From CADEEN01 sp040384625 (GTDB lineage: Bacteria > Pseudomonadota > Gammaproteobacteria > Burkholderiales > Burkholderiaceae_C): a DNA stretch of 64,000 bases. Made by a program: the position numbers and the translations under genes. Positions 43,058 through 50,163 of this stretch are shown piece by piece. The DNA lies in the NCBI GenBank assembly GCA_040384625.1, contig JAZKIW010000108.1:3613-67612 (forward strand), written 5' to 3'. The number at the start of each line of letters is the position of its first letter. The first letter of the stretch is position 1. The notes below the pieces were generated by a model that made no database searches, was not told the origin of the DNA, and was given only the letters and a program-made list of their open reading frames with translations.

Positions 43058-44014
43058 TCAGGACAGCGGCCACCAGCGCGCCGCCAGTTGCTCGAAGCTT
43101 GAGGCTCCCTGCGCCGGCAGCCGTTCGAGGTACCAACGCAGGTTGCTGTAGCGGTGCAGCATCGCATAGGCCATCAGGCGGCATTGCAATGAAGCGTCGA
43201 GCTGGTCGGGCCGGTAGCCATAGGCGATCAGGCTGCGGCGCAGGAAGCGGCCGTCGCCGCAGGCGACGAAGAGGCCGAACGAGGCGAAGTCGTATTCGGG
43301 CGCGCCGATCATTGCCGGTTCGAAGTCGAACAACCCGCTCAGACGGCAGCGCTCGCCGCCGATGTCGACCAGCAGGTGCTCGCGCATCAGCTCGGTGTGC
43401 AGCAGCGCCCGGCTGCCGTCGAGCGGCGGCATCCAGGTTTGGAGGAAATCGGGCAGGCGCTCGAGCCAGTAGGGATCGAGGCGCCGTGCGCGCTGGCGGT
43501 CGAGCGCACTGTCGCGCTGCGCGGGCAGGAATGCCTGCCAGCGCGGCTCGAAGTCGGTGAGCGCACCGGTGTCGACGGCATGCAAGGCGGCGACGGCCGC
43601 ACCCAGCTCGTCCGCCATGCGGTCGCGCCGCGCGATCGACAATTCGGGCCAGGCATCCACCAGGCGTCGACCCTGCAACTGGGTCATCAGCAGGCAGTGC
43701 CAGCCGTCGAGTGTGTCCGCCGCGAGCAGGCTTGGCGTGGGGATCGGCAGCGCGTCCTGTACGGCGGTGAGCGTCCTCGCCTCGATGGATGCGTGGGCAC
43801 CCTCCTGCGGCGGGAACAGCTTGAGCACATGGCTGCGGCCCAGCGCATAGACCGGCAGCGAGCCGCTGTCATAGCGCAGGACCGGCAGGCCGTCGAGCCC
43901 GTGCCGCTTGCAGAGCGCGGCCACGCCCGCCGCGAGTGCTGCGTCGTCGCCGAGGACGGCCTCCCAACCGGGGTCATCGAAGGCTTGCGGAAACAGCATG
44001 CGCCCTTCAGCCAC
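43058..44014 (-). CDS. phosphotransferase-fold (APH-like) protein with altered catalytic loop
   Basis: A 318-residue APH/choline-kinase-fold protein. The ATP lysine is in SHVLKLFPP (Lys65) with Glu78 as partner, and the metal aspartate is in GLFDFEPAMIG (Asp230). The loop that normally reads HGDxxxxN is LLHTELMREHLL: Asp is replaced by Glu208 and Asn by His213. I recall a subfamily with this HTE pattern, so it is probably functional but altered. The substrate is not known; drug resistance should not be assumed. The gene overlaps the LuxR-type stop by 8 bp; an in-frame ATG at 43999 is an alternative start. Confidence 0.75.
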   Translation of the reverse strand: MAEGRMLFPQAFDDPGWEAVLGDDAALAAGVAALCKRHGLDGLPVLRYDSGSLPVYALGRSHVLKLFPPQEGAHASIEARTLTAVQDALPIPTPSLLAADTLDGWHCLLMTQLQGRRLVDAWPELSIARRDRMADELGAAVAALHAVDTGALTDFEPRWQAFLPAQRDSALDRQRARRLDPYWLERLPDFLQTWMPPLDGSRALLHTELMREHLLVDIGGERCRLSGLFDFEPAMIGAPEYDFASFGLFVACGDGRFLRRSLIAYGYRPDQLDASLQCRLMAYAMLHRYSNLRWYLERLPAQGASSFEQLAARWWPLS

Positions 44015-44552
44015 TGAGCAGCTTGTTGACCAGTTCGGGTGTGGTGGCCGCCCCGTACTTGCGCATCAAGCGGGCGCGGTAAACGTCGACCGTGCGCGGG
44101 CTGATGGCCAGCTTCTGGCCGATGCGCTTGCTGGTCAGGCCCTCGATCAGCAGGGCGGCGATCTCGCGCTCGCGCGCGGTGAGCTCGGTGCCGACACGGC
44201 GTCGCGCCGACAGGTCCTCGAAGCTCCAGATGCCAGCCGCGTGCGGATGCGCTGGGTCGAGCGCGCGGCCCGCGACGTGGCACCAGAACAGCTCGCCCGA
44301 CAGACGCTTCATGATCCGCTCGTCGGCGTAGAAGCCGGCCCGGTCGAGGCTGGCGACGATGCGCGCGCCGGTGCGCTCGAACTCGTCGTGGGTCGGGTAG
44401 AGCATCTCGAAGCTGTGGCCGTTGAGTTGCTCGGGTTGGACGGCACCGAACATCGACAGCAGCTGCCGGTTGCAGCTCTGCATCAGGCGGTCTTTCGACA
44501 GCACCAGTCCGATCGGGGCCTGGTCGAAGGCGACGCGGTAGTCGAGGTTCAT
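44007..44552 (-). CDS. PAS-LuxR transcriptional regulator
   Basis: A 181-residue regulator: a PAS domain at residues about 1-115 (DYRVAFDQAPIGLVLSKD, ELFWCHVAGRAL) and a LuxR/FixJ HTH at about 120-175 (LTAREREIAALLIEGLTSKR, SPRTVDVYRARLMRKYGA). No receiver domain is present, so the signal enters through the PAS domain. It is divergent from scoAB and the 96-bp spacer holds three TACGTA-like repeats, its likely operator. The ATG at 44552 begins the PAS domain. Confidence 0.87.
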   Translation of the reverse strand: MNLDYRVAFDQAPIGLVLSKDRLMQSCNRQLLSMFGAVQPEQLNGHSFEMLYPTHDEFERTGARIVASLDRAGFYADERIMKRLSGELFWCHVAGRALDPAHPHAAGIWSFEDLSARRRVGTELTAREREIAALLIEGLTSKRIGQKLAISPRTVDVYRARLMRKYGAATTPELVNKLLSG

Positions 44553-44578
44553 GCGCAGATGCGGTCGATTACTGAATT

Positions 44579-44609
44579 CTACGTAACGACTACTTAATGG
44601 GTTACGTAG
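44579..44609. promoter_or_regulatory. triple TACGTA-type operator upstream of scoA
   Basis: CTACGTAA (44579-44586), CTACTTAA (44590-44597) and TTACGTAG (44602-44609, the reverse of the first). The outer pair form a perfect 9-bp inverted repeat CTACGTAAC/GTTACGTAG with 13 bp between. Starts are 11 and 12 bp apart, about one helical turn each, as expected for cooperative binding of the adjacent LuxR-type regulator. Confidence 0.6.
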
Positions 44610-44648
44610 TACGCTCGCGCGCCGGCACTTTTCAGTGGAGACAAGCGG

Positions 44649-45356
44649 ATGAACAAGATCTATCCGAGCGCGAAAGCGGCGCTCGATGGCCTCGTCAAGG
44701 ACGGACAGTTGATGGCCGTGGGTGGCTTCGGTCTGTGCGGCATTCCGGAGGCCCTGATCGACGCGTTGCGCGACACTGGTGTGAAGAACCTGACGGTGAT
44801 CTCGAACAACGCCGGCGTCGACGGCTTCGGCCTCGGCAAGTTGCTCGAGACGCGGCAGATCAAACGCATGATCTCGAGCTACGTTGGCGAGAACAAGGAG
44901 TTCGAACGCCAGTACCTGGCCGGCGAGCTCGAACTCGAATTCACGCCGCAGGGCACGCTGGCCGAGAAGCTGCGTGCCGGTGGCGCCGGCATCCCGGCCT
45001 TCTTCACCCGCACCGGTGTGGGCACCATCGTGGCCGAGGGCAAGGAGTTGCGCGAATTCGACGGCCAGACCTATGTGATGGAGCGCTCGCTGGTGCCCGA
45101 GGTGTCGCTGGTGAAGGCCTGGCGCGCGGACAAGAGCGGCAACCTGCAGTTCCGCCTGACCGCGCGCAACTTCAACCCGGCCGCGGCGATGGCAGCCAAG
45201 GTCACCGTGGTCGAGGTCGAGGAGATCGTCGAGACCGGCGCGATGGCGCCCGACAGCGTGCACCTGGCGGGCATCTACGTGCACCGCATCGTTCTCAACG
45301 CGAACCCTGAGAAGCGCATCGAGAAGCGGACCATCACGGAAAAGGCGGGGGTTTGA
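44649..45356 (+). CDS. scoA: 3-oxoacid (succinyl-CoA:acetoacetate) CoA-transferase subunit A
   Basis: A 235-residue class I CoA-transferase alpha subunit: LMAVGGFGLCGIPEALIDAL is the signature 1 glycine-rich segment, and GLGKLLETRQIKRMISSYVG follows. With ScoB it moves CoA from succinyl-CoA to acetoacetate (or a related 3-oxoacid). The start is the ATG at 44649, after a GTGGAGAC ribosome-binding site. It heads an operon continuing with scoB, an MFS carrier and a LanC-like gene, controlled from the TACGTA-repeat region. Confidence 0.92.
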   Translation: MNKIYPSAKAALDGLVKDGQLMAVGGFGLCGIPEALIDALRDTGVKNLTVISNNAGVDGFGLGKLLETRQIKRMISSYVGENKEFERQYLAGELELEFTPQGTLAEKLRAGGAGIPAFFTRTGVGTIVAEGKELREFDGQTYVMERSLVPEVSLVKAWRADKSGNLQFRLTARNFNPAAAMAAKVTVVEVEEIVETGAMAPDSVHLAGIYVHRIVLNANPEKRIEKRTITEKAGV

Positions 45357-45358
45357 TC

Positions 45359-45997
45359 ATGGCCTGGACACACGACCAGATGGCGGCCCGCGCGGCCAAG
45401 GAACTGAAGGACGGCTATTACGTCAACCTGGGCATCGGCCTGCCGACGCTGGTGGCGAACTTCGTCGATCCGGCGATCGAGGTCTGGCTGCAGAGCGAGA
45501 ACGGCATGCTCGGCATCGGTCCTTTTCCGACCGACGACCAAGTCGATGCCGACCTGATCAACGCCGGCAAGCAGACCGTGACGACCATCGCGGGCTCGTC
45601 GATCTTCGGCTCGCACGACAGCTTCGCAATGATCCGCGGCGGCAAGATCAACCTGTCGATCCTGGGCGCGATGCAGGTCAGCGAAAAGGGCGACCTCGCG
45701 AACTGGATGATCCCCGGCAAGATGGTCAAAGGCATGGGGGGTGCAATGGACCTCGTCGCCGGCGTCAAGCAGGTTGTCGTGCTGATGGAGCACGTGGCGA
45801 AGAAGAAGGACGGCAGCATCGACCTGAAGATCTTGCCCGCCTGCACCCTGCCGCTGACGGGCCTGGGCGTCGTCAACCGCATCATCACCGACCTGGCGGT
45901 GATGGACGTGACGCCGCAGGGCCTGAAGCTGGTCGAGATGGCGCCGGGCGTGACGCGCGACGAATTGCAGGGCAAGACCGGCGTGCCGTTGCACTGA
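45359..45997 (+). CDS. scoB: 3-oxoacid CoA-transferase subunit B
   Basis: A 212-residue beta subunit. YYVNLGIGLPTLVANFVDP and WLQSENGMLGIGPFP hold the signature SENG with the catalytic glutamate that forms the CoA thioester. The ATG at 45359 is chosen over a TTG at 45353: it is two bases past the scoA stop with GGCGGGGG upstream, and gives the family N-terminus MAWTHDQMAARAAKEL. Cytoplasmic, in complex with ScoA. Confidence 0.92.
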   Translation: MAWTHDQMAARAAKELKDGYYVNLGIGLPTLVANFVDPAIEVWLQSENGMLGIGPFPTDDQVDADLINAGKQTVTTIAGSSIFGSHDSFAMIRGGKINLSILGAMQVSEKGDLANWMIPGKMVKGMGGAMDLVAGVKQVVVLMEHVAKKKDGSIDLKILPACTLPLTGLGVVNRIITDLAVMDVTPQGLKLVEMAPGVTRDELQGKTGVPLH

Positions 45998-46010
45998 GCA
46001 CAGCCGCGCC

Positions 46011-47198
46011 GTGGCCCAACCCATGCGTCGCACGGTCGCCCTGCTGCTGAACGTCGCGCACGCGATCGACCATCTCTTCCTGCTGATCTTCGCGACCGCA
46101 GTGGCCGCGATCGCCAAGGATTTCGGCCTGGCGCGCTGGGAAGACCTGATGCCCTACGGCGCCGGGGCCTTCCTGCTCTTCGGCCTGGGCTCGTTGCCCG
46201 CCGGCAAGCTCGGCGATCAATGGGGTCGGCGCCAGATGATGCTGGTGTTCTTCTTCGGCATGGGCGCCTCTGCCCTGCTTGTGGCGGCGACGCGCGGGCC
46301 CTGGCAAATGGCCGCCGCGCTCACCGTGATGGGGGCTTTCTCGTCCATCTACCACCCGGTGGGCATTCCGATGCTGGTGCAGCACGCCACCAAGCCGGGC
46401 GCAGCGATCGGCGTCAACGGGCTTGCGGGCAACCTGGGAATCGCCGCCGCTGCGATCCTGACCGGGCTGTTGGTCGAGTACGCCGGTTGGCGTGCCGCCT
46501 TCGCGCTGCCCGGCCTGGCCTGCTTCGTCTTCGGGCTCTTGTTCTGGTGGCGCGCGCCGCACGAGACCGAAGCGCCCGCACGACGCACCCGCAAGGCCAG
46601 CGTGCAACTCGCACCGCGCGAGTTTGCACGGGTGCTGGCGGTGATGACCGTGGCGTCCGCGTCGGGCGGCCTGGTCTTCAATCTCACGACCAATGGCAAC
46701 GGCCAGATGCTGGGCGAACGCCTGGCCGCGCTGGTCAACGACCCGTCGACGCTTGGCCTGCTGCTCGGTGCGGTGTATGCGGTGGCGTCGGTGGCCCAGG
46801 TGATCGTCGGCCGCCTGATCGACCGCTATCCGCTCAAGCCGTTGTGGCTGGCGATCGTGCTCGCCCAGGTACCGATGCTGGCATTGGCGGCGATGGCGCC
46901 CGGCTGGTGGGCCTGGCTGGCTTTGTTGGGTTCGATGGTCTTCATCTTTGGTGCGATCCCGTTCACCGACGCGACGATCGTGCGCTTCGTCGACGATCGC
47001 ATGCGCAGCCGAGTCGCCGGCATGCGATTGGCGATCTCGCTGGCGATCAGTTCGGCCGCGGTGTGGGCGCTCGGGCCGGCGGTCAAGGCCGCCGGCTTCG
47101 GAACGCTCTTTGTCGTGATGGCCGGCGTGGCCCTGTTCAGCGCAGGCGTGCTGCTGCTGCTGCCCGGCGAGCCGGCGCCATCCGCGGGCCCGCGCTGA
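46011..47198 (+). CDS. MFS transporter
   Basis: A 395-residue major facilitator with about 12 hydrophobic segments. The loop 2-3 motif reads GKLGDQWGRRQMML and the family fold repeats around residue 200. The start is a GTG at 46011, 13 bp after scoB; an ATG at 46023 (MRRTVALLL) is equally possible. It probably belongs to the scoAB operon. The carrier could import a substrate of ScoAB or export a product; its best-known relatives are sugar/drug-type carriers (for example fosmidomycin-resistance-like), but I cannot assign a substrate. Confidence 0.82.
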   Translation: MAQPMRRTVALLLNVAHAIDHLFLLIFATAVAAIAKDFGLARWEDLMPYGAGAFLLFGLGSLPAGKLGDQWGRRQMMLVFFFGMGASALLVAATRGPWQMAAALTVMGAFSSIYHPVGIPMLVQHATKPGAAIGVNGLAGNLGIAAAAILTGLLVEYAGWRAAFALPGLACFVFGLLFWWRAPHETEAPARRTRKASVQLAPREFARVLAVMTVASASGGLVFNLTTNGNGQMLGERLAALVNDPSTLGLLLGAVYAVASVAQVIVGRLIDRYPLKPLWLAIVLAQVPMLALAAMAPGWWAWLALLGSMVFIFGAIPFTDATIVRFVDDRMRSRVAGMRLAISLAISSAAVWALGPAVKAAGFGTLFVVMAGVALFSAGVLLLLPGEPAPSAGPR

Positions 47199-47222
47199 GT
47201 CGATGCTCGTCGAACTGCCTCG

Positions 47223-48428
47223 ATGCCGAAACTGCACGACCCTGCACGTCACGAGCCGTTGACAGCGACGCGCTGGAGCGAGAGCACCGTCGATGCGGCC
47301 ATTGCGCGCATCGTCGACGACACGCTGCACGATTTCACGCCTGAGCGGCTTTGGCCGACGCATCCGCTGGACGACCCGGGGCCCGGCGACGCAATCCAGC
47401 ACGGCTTGTACCTTGGCGCGGGCGGTTTGATCTGGGCTCTGCGGCAGTTGCGGCGCGCCGGTGCCGTCGATCGCGACTTCGACTTCTCGGCCACCCTGCC
47501 CACGCTCGTCGAGCGTAACCGCGCCGCCCTTGCGGATGAGAGTGAGCAGGGTTCATTCCTCTTCGGCGACACAGGGCTGCTGTGGTTGCAGTGGCAATCG
47601 CGGCCCGACGCGGCCACGGCCGATGCGCTGTTCGCGGCCAGCGAAGCCAACCTGCACCACAAGTCGCTCGAACAGCTGTGGGGCTCACCCGGGTCCCTGC
47701 TGGCCACGATCGCGATGGCCGAGGCAACAGGCGAGCCGCGCTGGCGCGACCAGCTCGAGCGCGGCCTGCACATCCTGTGGGACGCGATGCAGTTCGATGG
47801 GGCGCTGGGCGCCTGGGTCTGGACTCAGGACCTGTACGGCAAGCAGGTGCGCTACCTCGGTGCCGGCCACGGTTTCGCGGGCAACGTGTTCCCTGCGCTG
47901 CGCGGTGCTGCGCTGTTGCCGCGGCCACTGGTCGACGCCTGGGCTGAGCGCGCGCTGCAGACCCTGTCGGCCACTGCCGCCCGCGACGGCGAGTGCATCA
48001 ACTGGCTGCCAGCCTGCGATCCGCCCACCACCAGCCCGGTGAAGTGGCTGTTGCAGGACTGCCATGGTGCGCCGGGCATCGTCTGCCGCCTGGCCGACGC
48101 GCCGCGTGTGCCTGCATGGGACGCGTTGCTCCGAGGCGCAGCCGAAGCCACCTGGCAGGCCGGGCCGCTGGCGAAGGGCGGGGGCCTCTGCCACGGGACC
48201 GCCGGTAATGGTTATGCGCTGTTGAAGCTCTGGCGGCGCACGGGCGACACGTTGTGGCTGGAGCGCGCCCGCGCTTTCGCAATGCATGCGATCGAACAGG
48301 TGCAGCGATTCGCCGAACAAACCGGCCAGGCGCGCCACTCGCTGTGGACCGGCGACATCGGCGTGGCGCTCTACCTGCGCGACTGCATCGACGGCCAGGC
48401 GCGCTACCCGACGCTCGACGTCTTCTAG
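47223..48428 (+). CDS. LanC-like (LanCL-type) zinc protein, orphan
   Basis: A 401-residue alpha/alpha-barrel protein of the lanthionine synthetase C family. All family site residues can be placed: His216 (GAGHGFAGN), Cys280 (QDCHGAPG), Cys323-His324 (GLCHGTAGNGYALL); the two Cys and the second His are zinc ligands in NisC. The CHGAPG and CHGTAGN wording is closer to LanCL-type proteins than to lantibiotic LanC. No dehydratase, precursor peptide or LanT is near. It follows the MFS gene by 24 bp. LanCL proteins add glutathione to dehydroamino acids; that role is inferred only. Confidence 0.8.
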   Translation: MPKLHDPARHEPLTATRWSESTVDAAIARIVDDTLHDFTPERLWPTHPLDDPGPGDAIQHGLYLGAGGLIWALRQLRRAGAVDRDFDFSATLPTLVERNRAALADESEQGSFLFGDTGLLWLQWQSRPDAATADALFAASEANLHHKSLEQLWGSPGSLLATIAMAEATGEPRWRDQLERGLHILWDAMQFDGALGAWVWTQDLYGKQVRYLGAGHGFAGNVFPALRGAALLPRPLVDAWAERALQTLSATAARDGECINWLPACDPPTTSPVKWLLQDCHGAPGIVCRLADAPRVPAWDALLRGAAEATWQAGPLAKGGGLCHGTAGNGYALLKLWRRTGDTLWLERARAFAMHAIEQVQRFAEQTGQARHSLWTGDIGVALYLRDCIDGQARYPTLDVF

Positions 48429-49459
48429 GGTTTCAGCGCCTTGGCCACCTGGGACACCAGGCCGGGTCCCTTGTAGATCAGCCCGGTGTAGATCTGGACC
48501 AGATTCGCGCCCGCCTTGACTTTCGACCGCGCATCGGCCGCGCCCATCACGCCACCGACGCCGATGATCGGGAAGGCCTTGCCCAGTTCGGCGCGCAGCA
48601 GGCGGATCACGCGGTTGCTGCCAGACAGCAGCGGCGCGCCCGACAGCCCGCCGGTTTCCTGGCCGTTGGGCAGATGGTGCACACCGTGGCGTGAAACCGT
48701 GGTGTTGGTCGCGATCACGCCGTCGATGCCGTGGCGCTTGAGCGTGGCGGCGATGACCTTGATCTGCTCCTCGTCCAGGTCCGGGGCGATCTTGACGAAA
48801 ATCGGCTTGTGGCCGTGCTCACGTTCGAGTTCGGCGCGCCGGCCGACCAGCATGTTGAGCAGCAGCTGCAGCTGCTCGTCGCTCTGCAGCGCGCGCAGGT
48901 TCTGCGTATTGGGGCTGGAGATGTTGATCGTGATGTAGTCCGCGTGCGGGTACACGCCGCGCATCGCCAGCAGGTAATCGTCGGCGGCCCGTTCGATCGG
49001 CGTGGCCGCGTTCTTGCCGATGTTCAGGCCGACGATCCCACCGGCGGCACGAAAGCGCTTCGCGCGCTGCACGTTGGCCAGGAAGGCTTCGAGCCCATCG
49101 TTGTTGAAGCCAAGACGGTTGATCAGTGCGTTGGCCGCCGGCACTCGGAACATGCGCGGCTTGGGGTTCCCCGCCTGCGCCAGGGGGGTCACGGTGCCGA
49201 CCTCGATGAAGCCGAAGCCCATCGCGCCCAGGCCATCGATGCAGCGCCCGTTCTTGTCCAGCCCGGCCGCCAGGCCGACCCGGTTCGGAAAGGGCAGGCC
49301 GGCCACGACCACCGGGTCATCGACCCGCGGCTGTGCCCACAAGGCCTGCGCCGGCGTGTTCTGCAGGTGCGCGATGCTGCCCAGGGTCAGCTCGTGGGCG
49401 ATTTCGGGATCGAGGCCGAACAGGAAAGGGCGGGTCAGGGCGTAGGGGACGAAGGCCAT
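48425..49459 (-). CDS. pyrD: dihydroorotate dehydrogenase (quinone)
   Basis: A 344-residue class 2 DHODH of pyrimidine synthesis, membrane-associated and quinone-linked. Family elements: FLFGLDPEIAHELTLG at the N-terminus, GLAAGLDKNGRCIDGLGAMG (FMN), VGLNIGKN, YITINISSPNTQNLR (catalytic Ser region), FVKIAPDLDEEQI and IIGVGGVMGAADA. The ATG at 49459 is favoured by family alignment; 49471 is an in-frame alternative. Its stop codon shares CTAG with the stop of the convergent LanC-like gene. Confidence 0.95.
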   Translation of the reverse strand: MAFVPYALTRPFLFGLDPEIAHELTLGSIAHLQNTPAQALWAQPRVDDPVVVAGLPFPNRVGLAAGLDKNGRCIDGLGAMGFGFIEVGTVTPLAQAGNPKPRMFRVPAANALINRLGFNNDGLEAFLANVQRAKRFRAAGGIVGLNIGKNAATPIERAADDYLLAMRGVYPHADYITINISSPNTQNLRALQSDEQLQLLLNMLVGRRAELEREHGHKPIFVKIAPDLDEEQIKVIAATLKRHGIDGVIATNTTVSRHGVHHLPNGQETGGLSGAPLLSGSNRVIRLLRAELGKAFPIIGVGGVMGAADARSKVKAGANLVQIYTGLIYKGPGLVSQVAKALKP

Positions 49460-49497
49460 AATTTGCCGCATTCTCGCAAACCGATCGAGGCTCGCGC

Positions 49498-50160
49498 ATG
49501 ACCCAAGACGAACTCAAGACCCTGGTCGGCCAGGCCGCGTTGGCCCATGTCGTGGCCGGCAGCGTGGTCGGCGTGGGCACCGGCTCGACGGTGAACAAGT
49601 TCATCGATGCGCTGGCCGGCATGAAGGATCGCATCGACGGCGCGGTGTCGAGCTCGGCTGCCAGCACGGCGCGCCTGCAGGCTCTGGGCATCCGCGTCTT
49701 CGATGCCAACCAGGTCGAGCGCATCCCGGTCTATGTCGATGGCGCCGACGAGATCGACGGACGCGGCTGCATGATCAAGGGCGGCGGCGCGGCGCTGACG
49801 CGCGAGAAGATCGTCGCCGATTTGGCCGAGCGCTTCGTCTGCATCGCCGACGAGAGCAAGCGCGTGGGCGTGCTCGGCTACTTTCCCTTGCCGGTCGAGG
49901 TGATCGAGATGGCGCGCGAGCAGGTGGTGCGACGCTTTCAGGCGCTCGGCGGTCGCGCTGTGCTGCGCGTCGGCGTCATTACCGACAACGGGCACCCGCT
50001 GCTCGACGTGCATGGCCTTTCGATCACCGACCCGCTGGCGCTGGAGACCGAGATCAACCAATGGCCCGGCGTCGTCGCGGTCGGCATCTTCGCTCGGCAC
50101 CGCGCGAGGATCTGTCTGCTCGGAACGGCTGACGGCGTGCAGCGGCTCGAGTTCGATTGA
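49498..50160 (+). CDS. rpiA: ribose-5-phosphate isomerase A
   Basis: A 220-residue RpiA: VVGVGTGSTVNKFIDAL (phosphate loop), DGADEIDGRGCMIKGGGAAL (catalytic Asp and phosphate contacts) and CIADESKRVGVLG with the conserved Lys. It interconverts ribose 5-phosphate and ribulose 5-phosphate. A CATAAT -10-like element at 49457-49462 lies in the 38-bp spacer to the divergent pyrD start, with GAGG as ribosome-binding site. Confidence 0.95.
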   Translation: MTQDELKTLVGQAALAHVVAGSVVGVGTGSTVNKFIDALAGMKDRIDGAVSSSAASTARLQALGIRVFDANQVERIPVYVDGADEIDGRGCMIKGGGAALTREKIVADLAERFVCIADESKRVGVLGYFPLPVEVIEMAREQVVRRFQALGGRAVLRVGVITDNGHPLLDVHGLSITDPLALETEINQWPGVVAVGIFARHRARICLLGTADGVQRLEFD

Positions 50161-50163
50161 GGC

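Noticed and set aside
43058..44014. Reading the APH-fold gene as an aminoglycoside-resistance enzyme
   Set aside because: The catalytic loop is altered (HTE for HGD) and the family covers many substrates; resistance is not supported by the sequence.
44007..45284. A long N-terminal extension of the PAS-LuxR gene
   Set aside because: The extra residues are antisense to scoA; the PAS domain starts at the ATG at 44552.
47223..48428. A lantibiotic biosynthesis cluster around the LanC-like gene
   Set aside because: No LanB/LanM, precursor peptide, protease or peptide exporter is found; neighbours are scoAB, an MFS gene and pyrD.
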